Source: an uncultured Victivallales bacterium
GTDB taxonomy: Bacteria > Verrucomicrobiota > Lentisphaeria > Oligosphaerales > JAFGRS01
Direction of reading: 5' to 3'
Assembly (NCBI GenBank): GCA_903837355.1
Contig: CAILUI010000383.1
Span: forward strand, 1-35,907
DNA: 35,907 nt
Shown here piece by piece: positions 1-7,096 of the stretch. Both the position numbers and the translations under genes were made by a program. Positions within the stretch are counted from its first letter, which is position 1. Every line of letters starts with the position of its first letter. The notes below the pieces were generated by a model. The model had not been told where the DNA came from and made no database searches. It saw only the letters and a list, made by a program, of their open reading frames with translations.

Positions 1-251
1 ACAACATTCCCCAGTACCGCCGCGTGCCCTCACGCGGTTGGCGGGTGAGGGCACCCGCCGGCACAACATTCCCCAGTACCGCCGCGTGCCCTCACGCGGC
101 TGGCGGGTGAGGGCACCCGCCGCTACAACACTCCCCAGTACCGCCGCGTGCCCTCACGCGGCTGGCGGGTGGGGGCACCCGCCGGTACAACACTCCCCAG
201 TACCGCCGCGTGCCTTCACGCGGCTGGCGGGTGAGGGCACCCGCCGGTACA
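1..251. repeat. 62-bp BIME-like tandem repeat array, left block
   Basis: Four full 62-bp units start at 1, 63, 125 and 187, and a fifth breaks off after three bases at 249-251. Each unit contains two hairpins in opposite orientation: CCGCGTG-CCCT-CACGCGG and GGCGGGTG-AGGG-CACCCGCC. The tetraloops are complementary to each other. The pair is bounded by GTAC on both sides, and an 11-bp spacer of the form AACAYTCCCCA separates neighbouring palindromes. The stems are invariant in this block, while loops vary (CCCT/CCTT and AGGG/GGGG). The window opens exactly on a unit boundary, so the array probably continues to the left. Confidence 0.95.
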
Positions 252-269
252 GGAAGACCCAACTCCCCC

Positions 270-944
270 TTACGAGGGCTTCTCCTGACGTGCGAGACCA
301 TTGCTTGGCAGGAACACCCAGCCTTCGGTACTCCCGCCAAGCACGAACATGCCCTGCTGCAGACCAGCTTTCTCCGGGTTCTGTCGGACGTATGCATCGG
401 TCCGCTCTAGTTCGGCCTGGTCTCGCACGATGTGGTCGTAGGCATCCTCCGACCAAAGGCTCCCGCGCCGACCGAGTGCACGGTTGATCCGATGCGCACT
501 GATCCTCTCCCACGCGTGGGTCAGGTCCGACAGGTCGTGCCCCGGCCTGGGAACCACGAGCAGGTGCACATGATTGGGCATGACCACGAACGTGCCGAGG
601 TCGTACTGTGCACCGTCGCCGTGGGCCAGCGTATCGACAACCGCCTGAGCACACTCGGGACGGCGGAGTACGCAACTGCCGCAGCCCGCATCAAGGTGGC
701 GCTCCATCTGCTCAGTGAATCGCTCATGGTACTCGCTGGCTTCGGCATCCGTCCACGGCGGTGGGTGCAGATCGAGCCAATGGCCCCTGACTCCAGACCA
801 CAGCTGCAGGATGTGGGTGGGCAGCGAATCGCCGAGATGGCAGGTGAGCGAGTACGCGCAGCCGTCCTGGCGCCAGTGCGGCAGCCGTCTTTGCCGGATA
901 GTCAGCGGGTCGGCATGGTCAAACGGTTTGATGGTGACGCGCAT
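270..944 (-). CDS. REP-associated tyrosine transposase (RAYT), IS200-like Y1 family
   Basis: This is a 224-residue single-strand DNA transposase of the Y1/HUH superfamily (Transposase_17, IS200-like). The metal-binding HUH motif is seen as MPNHVHLL with His125 and His127. The likely catalytic tyrosine is Tyr169 in AYDHIVRD, followed by YVRQNPEKAGL (residues 185-195), a hallmark of the REP-associated branch. HUH enzymes nick and rejoin one strand at hairpin-marked sites. The ATG at 944 has AGGGA 5 bp upstream. The frame is intact and all key residues are present. The gene lies alone between two arrays of a 62-bp palindromic repeat, its stop 22 bp from the left array and its start 22 bp from the right one. 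No second copy and no IS ends are visible, which favours a domesticated RAYT over an ordinary insertion sequence. Confidence 0.9.
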   Translation of the reverse strand: MRVTIKPFDHADPLTIRQRRLPHWRQDGCAYSLTCHLGDSLPTHILQLWSGVRGHWLDLHPPPWTDAEASEYHERFTEQMERHLDAGCGSCVLRRPECAQAVVDTLAHGDGAQYDLGTFVVMPNHVHLLVVPRPGHDLSDLTHAWERISAHRINRALGRRGSLWSEDAYDHIVRDQAELERTDAYVRQNPEKAGLQQGMFVLGGSTEGWVFLPSNGLARQEKPS

Positions 945-966
945 GCCATTCCCTGGACAGACCCTG

Positions 967-1400
967 TGGCGGGTGGGGGCACCCGCCGGTACAACATTCC
1001 CCTGTACCGCCGCGTGCCCTCACGCGGCTGGCGGGTGGGGGCACCCGCCGGTACCACACTCCCCAGTACCGCCGCGTGCCTTCACGCGGTTGGCGGGTGA
1101 GGGCACCCGCCGGTACAACACTCCCCAGTACCGCCGCGTGCCTTCACGCGGTTGGCGGGTGGGGGCACCCGCCGGTACAACACCCCCCGGTACCACCGCG
1201 TGCCTTCACGCGGTTGGCGGGTGGGGGCACCCGCCGGCACAACATTCCCCAGTACCGCCGCGTGCCCTCACGCGGTTGGCGGGTGAGGGCACCCGCCGGT
1301 ACAACATTCCCCAGTACCGCCGCGCGCCCTCACGCGGTTGGCGGGTGGGGGCACCCGCCGGTACAACACTCCCTAGTACCGCCGCGTGCCCTCACGCGGT
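967..1400. repeat. 62-bp BIME-like tandem repeat array, right block
   Basis: The block begins in mid-unit with only the second hairpin (about 967-990). Six full units follow at 991, 1053, 1115, 1177, 1239 and 1301, then a partial unit at 1363-1400 that stops after the first hairpin. The unit is the same as in the left block. Changes fall mainly in the tetraloops and spacer; exceptions are the copy at 1301, with a changed base in the first stem (CGCGCGCC), and the copy at 1177, with GTACCA in place of GTACCG. The array ends one base before the stop codon of the minus-strand gene at 1402, so it forms that gene's immediate 3' flank and could also act as a transcript-end structure. Confidence 0.95.
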
Positions 1401-1401
1401 C

Positions 1402-4308
1402 TCACGGCGCGGCCGGGGCCGCCAGCAGGACCTTGACGTCGGCACGGCGGCCCGGTGGGGTCACGGTCAGGCTCTCGACGCGGCCGGCGCGACACGTCCC
1501 CTGAACCACGGTCTGGCCAGGCGCGCGCAGGCGGAAGTCGACATCCCAGTCTGCCGGCCAGGCCGGGAAGAGCAGGATGGCGCCGCCCTCTGTCTGCAGC
1601 AGCATGGTCTGCAGGGCCATCAGCAGGTTGCCGCCGTGGTCCTGGTCCGGGATCCAGTCGAAGTTCGGTCCCCAGAAAGCCGGGAAGCGGGCCGGTGGGT
1701 AGCTGCGCGCGGCGCGCTGGACCAAGGCGCGGCGCGCCGCGTCAGTCAGCCCCAGGAGGGCCATCTGGGTCTCGTCCTGGGCCCAGCCCCAGTTCATCGG
1801 GTGTTTGCGGGCCGCGAAGGTGTCGCGGGCCATCTCCAGGTCGGGTTTGCCGACGCCGTAGAGCCGATAGGGGAAGATGGCATAGAGCTCCGGGTTCTCG
1901 CAATTCCCCAGGCGGGCGAACTGGCCAGCCGGGGCAATCAGCGTGCGCCCATCGAGCTGCTGCATGGGCACGTCAGGCAGGGCCTTCGCGAGCCTCTGCC
2001 AGGCCTGGCGGTCGGCTTCTGGGACGAGGCCGGCGGGCAGCGCCAGCAGGCGGCTCACGACCCCCCGCAAGCCGGCCACCTCAGGCAGCGGATCGACGCA
2101 TTCCCACCAGGTCTCGAGCGACTGGGCTGGTTCCAGGCGCAGGCGGCCGGCGGCGTCGCGTGGGTAGTGCAGGTCGTAGAAGCTGAGCACCTCGCGGACC
2201 ACCGGCAGCAGGGTGCTGGCGACGAAGGCATCATCGCCGCTCCAGGCCCAGTAGTCGAGCATCATGAAGGCGGTCTCGAGCGCGCCCTGCCAATGCCAGC
2301 GGATGTACGGGTTCTCGTGGTAGGAGATCGGCTTGTCCTGGCGGTCCACGGCGACGCCGTAGTCCTCATCGCGACTCAGGCCCCAGAAGCTCATGGTTTC
2401 GGGCCAGTAGGCGCCGGCGTGGCCGAAGTAGCGCTGCGTGCGCTCGCGCTGCAGGGGCAGGGTGTCGAGGTAGAGGCGGAAGAAGGGCTGCAGCATCTCC
2501 CAGTCGCCCGCGGCCAGCATCGGCCAGTACACCAGTCGCGTGTTCTGGTGCCAGTAATCCGGCCCCCAGCGCCGCGCATCCGGGTTGCCCTCGCTGTCCT
2601 TCTCCGGCCAGTCAACCGTGAACAGCGAGCCGTTGAACTTGATCGGATAGGCGCCGCGTCCGGCACAGGCGCTGATGAAGCGCTGCAGGACATAGCCGCG
2701 CGTCAGCAGGGTGCCTTCACTCTCGCTGACGGGCCGCGCCAGGCGGGCATTGGCCACCGGCAGGCCGTTGACGTACAGGCACTGGGTACCGCCGGCTGCG
2801 TCCAGGGTCGCGGCCACATGGGTCCACACTCCCGGGGCCAAGGCCGCCGGGTACGACAGGGTGTTACCCTTGACGATCAGACGCAGGGAATTACCGGGAA
2901 AGGTATCGAAAACATAGCCTTCGCCGGTGCCGGCGATGCCCTTATCGAGGATGCGGGCCCCACCTTCGCCGAGGGCCTCGGGCGCCACCCAGGCGTCGAT
3001 GGTGAAGCTTGGCGGGGCATCGATGTCGGCCGCGTTGGGGACCTCGGCCCAATCCGTGCCGCCGAAGTGTGCCGCCGGCATGTTGTCGAGGGTGGCGAAG
3101 GCCGGCGTGCCATGCACGGCGGCGGCGCGGTTGGCGCTGGACAGGTCCCGGACACCGGCCTCGGCCAGGGCCTCGAAACGCCAGTCGCCGACCAGGCCGT
3201 CTGTGGGAGGTTCGGCGGCGCGGTCGCGGCCCAGCGTCGCCAGTTCGGCAGGTGTGAGGGCACGGGTGAAGAGGCGCACTCGGCCGAGGTGTCCGCGGAA
3301 ACCGTTGTTGCCCTGATCGTCGGCCCCGATACGCAGGGGCTTGCCGCTGCCGGTCACCAGGGCCTCGGCGGAGGCGGCGCTGGGCGTCGACGAGGAGACG
3401 AAGATCCAACTGCGCGACCAGAACTGCTCCCACCAGCGTGCGTGGGCGGCGTCCTGTACGGCCGCGGGCACGGCCGCCAGGGCCTGATCCTGGGCGGCAA
3501 GCTGCGCCTCCCAGTCGCTCCGGGCGGGCGTCTGTGCGGTCAGTACAGAAACGCACAGGCGCGCGCTGGTCAGGGGGGCAGGGGAGGCAAGGCAGACGTG
3601 CCCATCGGCCTCGGTGACCGCCAGGCCCGTGGCCGTCAGCGAACCGCCGAAGGTCCGCTGCAGCAGCGGGTCGGCCAGCGTCTTCTCGAAGCCCTCGAGA
3701 TGGTGCAAGCGGAGGCGCTCGGCGACATTCGAGGTCTCGTTGCGGTGTGACCAGACGAGGCGTTCGGGACCGACCGCGCGCACCACGTCCTCGCCACGCC
3801 AGGTCTCGACCCAGGCCTGCAGGCCGACCGGCGAGGCGCTCTCGACGGTGGCGTAGATGGCGGGCCGCATGGCGTCCACCCACAGGCGCAGTGTGGCCGC
3901 CGTCGCCCCCTCGCCGCCGCGCACTTCCATGGTGGCCGTACGCAGGCGCAACGCCTGCCGGAAGGTCGCCCCGGCGGTGAACGGACTCGGCGTGATGCGG
4001 ATGCGGACTCGTCCCAGCTTGAGCAGGTCGCCGCGCTCGCCCCAGGCATCCGTCTTGGCGATGTAGAAGAGCACATCGCCGCTGGCATCGGTCCAGGCAT
4101 TGAGGGCGATATCGCCATTGCCCAGCGGCATGGAATCGGCGGGCCCCGCGCCCGGCTCGCTCCAGACCACATCCACCTCAGCCAGACGCGCGAAGGGCGC
4201 GTCGGCCACCGTCGGCGCCGGAACTTCGGCGGCGGTGCATGCAGTGGCCAGCGCCAGCAGCCCCGCGCAGACGAGACCCGTGGGTACACTGAGATGAGGT
4301 GACATCAT
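1402..4308 (-). CDS. Exported DUF5703/GH95-like glycosidase with nested LamG domain
   Basis: This is a protein of about 968 residues. An N-terminal signal ends near LALATAC, so it may be a lipoprotein. The region near residues 55-110 (SMPLGNGDIALNAW, YIAKTDAWGE) matches the DUF5703 family, which is related to the N-terminal part of GH95 alpha-L-fucosidases. An (alpha/alpha)6-barrel-like part follows with GRGAYPIKFNGSLFTVDW, YWHQNTRLVYWPML and WPETMSFWGL. Between SWIFVSS (near 303) and LTRGYVLQRF (near 533), about 230 residues of LamG/concanavalin-like lectin sequence are inserted. The start at 4308 (ATGATG) is chosen because AAGGAG lies 5 bp upstream; an ATG at 4329 lacks such a site. The role is probably hydrolysis or binding of a glycan outside the cytoplasm; the substrate is unknown. 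It lies 45 bp downstream of the glycosidase-like gene ending at 4354 and is probably cotranscribed with it. Confidence 0.85.
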   Translation of the reverse strand: MMSPHLSVPTGLVCAGLLALATACTAAEVPAPTVADAPFARLAEVDVVWSEPGAGPADSMPLGNGDIALNAWTDASGDVLFYIAKTDAWGERGDLLKLGRVRIRITPSPFTAGATFRQALRLRTATMEVRGGEGATAATLRLWVDAMRPAIYATVESASPVGLQAWVETWRGEDVVRAVGPERLVWSHRNETSNVAERLRLHHLEGFEKTLADPLLQRTFGGSLTATGLAVTEADGHVCLASPAPLTSARLCVSVLTAQTPARSDWEAQLAAQDQALAAVPAAVQDAAHARWWEQFWSRSWIFVSSSTPSAASAEALVTGSGKPLRIGADDQGNNGFRGHLGRVRLFTRALTPAELATLGRDRAAEPPTDGLVGDWRFEALAEAGVRDLSSANRAAAVHGTPAFATLDNMPAAHFGGTDWAEVPNAADIDAPPSFTIDAWVAPEALGEGGARILDKGIAGTGEGYVFDTFPGNSLRLIVKGNTLSYPAALAPGVWTHVAATLDAAGGTQCLYVNGLPVANARLARPVSESEGTLLTRGYVLQRFISACAGRGAYPIKFNGSLFTVDWPEKDSEGNPDARRWGPDYWHQNTRLVYWPMLAAGDWEMLQPFFRLYLDTLPLQRERTQRYFGHAGAYWPETMSFWGLSRDEDYGVAVDRQDKPISYHENPYIRWHWQGALETAFMMLDYWAWSGDDAFVASTLLPVVREVLSFYDLHYPRDAAGRLRLEPAQSLETWWECVDPLPEVAGLRGVVSRLLALPAGLVPEADRQAWQRLAKALPDVPMQQLDGRTLIAPAGQFARLGNCENPELYAIFPYRLYGVGKPDLEMARDTFAARKHPMNWGWAQDETQMALLGLTDAARRALVQRAARSYPPARFPAFWGPNFDWIPDQDHGGNLLMALQTMLLQTEGGAILLFPAWPADWDVDFRLRAPGQTVVQGTCRAGRVESLTVTPPGRRADVKVLLAAPAAP

Positions 4309-4313
4309 CAAGG

Positions 4314-4319
4314 CTCCTT
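4314..4319 (-). promoter_or_regulatory. Shine-Dalgarno AAGGAG deciding the start at 4308
   Basis: AAGGAG on the minus strand lies 5 bp before the first of two adjacent ATG codons (4308 and 4305) and overlaps the start of the heptamer repeat by one base. It makes the upstream ATG at 4329 unlikely. Confidence 0.7.
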
Positions 4320-4360
4320 CACAACTCACAACTCACAGCCCCCACCTCACGCCTCACGGC
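4319..4360. repeat. Intergenic heptamer repeat, TCACAAC/TCACGCC type
   Basis: Six consecutive heptamers in exact 7-bp register read, on the plus strand, TCACAAC, TCACAAC, TCACAGC, CCCCACC, TCACGCC and TCACGGC. The run fills the gap between two minus-strand genes and ends inside the stop codon of the gene at 4354, whose TGA is supplied by a repeat TCA. Confidence 0.8.
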
Positions 4361-7005
4361 ACTTCCGGTAGACGCTCGAAGCGTACATTGTCCAGCCAGG
4401 TGCTGGCCTGCTTCTCGCCAGAACCCACGAAGTAGACGCTGTTGCACTGGGTGAATCGACTCTCGGCAAAAGGAACGTCTTTGAGGGAGACGGGTTCGCG
4501 CCCGGCCGTGGTGAGGCTGACATCGTAGCCCGCCCGTTCAACCCCCATCCGCAACTCGACGGTGACATGCTGCCACTCTCCGGGCGCTGCGGTCGGAACC
4601 GCCGCGCCGCCGCTGGCAGCCACCTTGCCATCACGGAAGTGGAGACTGACGCCAGGGGCCACACCCTCATAACGAACCTCGACCATGAACGCCGCGTCCG
4701 CCTCCAGGCGCAGGTCGAAGGCCAGTTTCGCCACCCCGCGCCGAAACGCCGGCACGCTGCGGTGCATGAACGGGTAGAAGCTGGATTGCTCGCGATCCCC
4801 GAAGGCGACGCACTGGCCAACGGCGCCGCCGGGGTCGGCGACGACGGTCAGTGTGGTCGCATCGCGGTTCCACGCCTGCCAGGGGGCTGCCGGCGCCTTG
4901 CCGATCGTGGCGGTCTCGAAGTCGTCGGCGAAGACCACGCCGCCACGGAAGCGCTCCGGGTGGAAGGCGGCCTCGAGCGCCGGCGCCGGCGTCTGCGCTG
5001 CCTGCAGGACGCAGCGGCCAGGGCCGGCGAGGCGGATGGCGGCGTGCGTCTGCCAGGAGCCGATGGTCAACTCCAGGATGCCGTTCTCATGGCGGCTCTG
5101 CAGGCGCACGCCGGCTGGCAGCGCCGTGAGGGCGGCAGGGGGTACGGCGCAGGTCAGGCGCAGCGTGGTGTTGCGGACCGGGTTCCACTGCGTCTCCTCC
5201 TGGGTGTCGAGGTCGACGGACTGACCGCGCACCCGGGCCGTGAGGTCAACCAGATGCAGCACGGTGTCATCGCCGAGTCGGCGGAGCGTGCACAGTACGG
5301 CAGCGTCCGGCGTGCCCTGGAGGGTATAGGACGGGCCCTTGCCGAGGGTGGCCAGCAGGTCGGCCAGGAAGGAGCTATCGGGGTAGCCGATGTCGTCCGA
5401 GAGCAGGCAGGCAACCTGGCCCTGGCCCACGGGCCGGGCCGTCAGCGCGGCGGCGCCGTCCGCATAGGCGAGCCGCGGTTTGGCCGTGGTCAGCTCGGCG
5501 GACCACTGTCGGGCCCAGGTGTAGCGTCGGCCATTCACGGTGGCGGTGGCGGTGCTGGCGGTGCTCGCCAGCGGCTGCCGGCTCAGGCCGAGGAGCGCGC
5601 TGATGGCGGCGGACTCCGCGCCCGTGGCTGGATACAGGGCGCGGCCGATGACCAGCACCGTCCCGCCTTTCCCGGCGAAGCTCTCCAGGTCGGCAAGGGT
5701 CTCGGAACTCAGCACCGGGTAGCCGGCCACGACCACGACCTCGTAGGGGGCTTCATGCCGGCGCCAGGTCGCCTCGTTGACCAGGTCCGTGCAGAAGCCG
5801 GCCTCCGCCAAGGTCCGGGCCAGCAGGTGGGGCAGCCCGTCCATCCCGGCGAGGTAGCCGTGGGCCAGCGCCGTTTCGCTGTCCAGCACGGCGACCTGCG
5901 CGAGCGAGACGCTGGCACCCGTCAGCGCGGCGCGGTCGCGGGCAAACTCGGCCGCGAAGCGTGCCATCTCGATCCCGGAGGGCGGCACCTCGGAGGCGAA
6001 GGGCCACAGGCACCAGCGGCCGCCGTGCGCCAGGGTCAGGGCGCCCTCCTGCAAGGTGCGCTGCAGGGAATAGCCGCCGTAGGTGCGATAGGCCGGCGTG
6101 AAGTAACTCATCACATCCCACGGCGTCCGCGACTGGCCGCCCCAGCGCTGCACCACGCTGTGCACCTGCCGCACGTTCCAGGCATCGCCGCTGAGCGTAT
6201 CGGCGAAGTCCGGGACCGGCTCCGGCGTCCACGCCCAGGACCAGTTGCTGGTGTAGAGCGCTTTGGGGCTGGCCTGATGGATGGCCTCCGCCACCAGCCG
6301 ACGGTACTCGCGGTAGCGGCCCACGTGCCAGTCCAGCCAGCGCTCCCAGGTCGCCGCGTCCTTGGCCCGCGGCGCCTCCGCACCGGTCTCCGTCTTCCAC
6401 TCGGCCAGGCAGCGCTCGCACCAGCAGGGCCGCGGCAGGATGTAGTCGCCATCGAACCAGAAGGCATCCGGATCGTAGCCGGCGACGATCTCCCGGATCT
6501 GCGGGATGAAGTGCTCGTAGAGGTAGCCCTCTTGCCGGCGGTTCGGCTTCTGGCAGACGATGGGCTCGCCGGAGATCGTGATGCTGCCATCGGCTTCGCG
6601 TGCCGCCCACTCGGGATGGTCTTTGATCTCGCCCGGCCGCCGGTCGACGGACATGTAGACGCCCAGGCGTCGGCCCAGTCGCGACGTGACCCCTTTGAAC
6701 GTCGCCAGCGTGTCGTAGCCCTGTCCCTGGGGGTTGGTGGTGCCGACCTTGCTGACGTAGGTGGCGAAACCGTTGCTCTGCGCCGAGACCTGAATCAGGT
6801 CGCAGGGCACCGTCCCGAACATCGCCGCCAAGGCCTCGGCCGGGAGGTCCTGCCCCAGGAGTCCGCTGTGGTTGTCACAGTGGATCCAGACGCGGGAGTT
6901 CCGGTACCACTCGTTACGCTCGGCCGCCGCCGCGTTGGCCAGAGCCAGGGCCGCGCCGGCCAGCATGGCCAGTCGTAATCGGAATGAACGACTGCAGTTG
7001 CGCAC
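4354..7005 (-). CDS. Exported glycosidase-like protein, GHL6/GH29-like barrel plus GATase-like and beta-sandwich domains
   Basis: This protein has 883 residues. A signal peptide (residues 1-28, ending ALANAAAA) precedes a TIM-barrel-like domain (about 35-400) with a conserved acidic strand AFWFDGDYI (Asp185, Asp187) and a cysteine cluster CWCERC. The layout resembles hypothetical glycosidases of the GHL6 and alpha-L-fucosidase (GH29) type. A Rossmann-like region (about 400-490, with VVVVAGYPVLSSETLADL and GGTVLVIGR) looks like the amidotransferase-like domain found behind GH42 barrels. The last 200 residues form a concanavalin-like beta-sandwich (VVFADDFETATIGKAPAAPW). The start is a GTG at 7005 with an AGGGG site about 9 bp upstream. 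It heads a probable two-gene unit with the DUF5703 protein. The exact GH family and substrate are not resolved. Confidence 0.75.
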   Translation of the reverse strand: MRNCSRSFRLRLAMLAGAALALANAAAAERNEWYRNSRVWIHCDNHSGLLGQDLPAEALAAMFGTVPCDLIQVSAQSNGFATYVSKVGTTNPQGQGYDTLATFKGVTSRLGRRLGVYMSVDRRPGEIKDHPEWAAREADGSITISGEPIVCQKPNRRQEGYLYEHFIPQIREIVAGYDPDAFWFDGDYILPRPCWCERCLAEWKTETGAEAPRAKDAATWERWLDWHVGRYREYRRLVAEAIHQASPKALYTSNWSWAWTPEPVPDFADTLSGDAWNVRQVHSVVQRWGGQSRTPWDVMSYFTPAYRTYGGYSLQRTLQEGALTLAHGGRWCLWPFASEVPPSGIEMARFAAEFARDRAALTGASVSLAQVAVLDSETALAHGYLAGMDGLPHLLARTLAEAGFCTDLVNEATWRRHEAPYEVVVVAGYPVLSSETLADLESFAGKGGTVLVIGRALYPATGAESAAISALLGLSRQPLASTASTATATVNGRRYTWARQWSAELTTAKPRLAYADGAAALTARPVGQGQVACLLSDDIGYPDSSFLADLLATLGKGPSYTLQGTPDAAVLCTLRRLGDDTVLHLVDLTARVRGQSVDLDTQEETQWNPVRNTTLRLTCAVPPAALTALPAGVRLQSRHENGILELTIGSWQTHAAIRLAGPGRCVLQAAQTPAPALEAAFHPERFRGGVVFADDFETATIGKAPAAPWQAWNRDATTLTVVADPGGAVGQCVAFGDREQSSFYPFMHRSVPAFRRGVAKLAFDLRLEADAAFMVEVRYEGVAPGVSLHFRDGKVAASGGAAVPTAAPGEWQHVTVELRMGVERAGYDVSLTTAGREPVSLKDVPFAESRFTQCNSVYFVGSGEKQASTWLDNVRFERLPEVP

Positions 7006-7030
7006 GTCTCGTCCCCTTGCATAGGCATGC

Positions 7031-7094
7031 CAGACACGCTGAAGCGTGAACTCAGAACCCGTACCACAGACACGCTGAAGCGCGAACTCGGAAC
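7031..7094. repeat. Intergenic 36-bp-spaced direct repeat with small hairpin
   Basis: A 28-bp sequence starting CAGACACGCTGAAGCG occurs at 7031-7058 and again at 7067-7094 with two changes. The first copy contains the hairpin ACGCT-GA-AGCGT. The pair nearly fills the 91-bp gap between the propeller gene ending at 7097 and the GTG start at 7005. It has no coding potential. Confidence 0.75.
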
Positions 7095-7096
7095 TC

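Noticed and set aside
270..944. Complete IS200/IS605 insertion sequence with tnpB
   Set aside because: No TnpB/IscB gene or matching guide RNA region is present, and the flanks are repeat arrays, not single left and right ends.
1..1400. CRISPR array
   Set aside because: The 62-bp units are repeats throughout; there are no variable spacers and no cas genes, and the period is set by palindromes.
715..3750. A long plus-strand open frame of about 1000 codons across the repeat array and the DUF5703 gene
   Set aside because: It is antisense to a clear glycosidase gene and low in complexity; high G+C leaves few stop codons. The minus-strand frame has recognisable domains.
4567..6978. A plus-strand open frame of about 800 codons opposite the GHL6/GH29-like gene
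   Set aside because: It is an antisense shadow; no motifs, while the opposite strand has a signal peptide and ordered domains.
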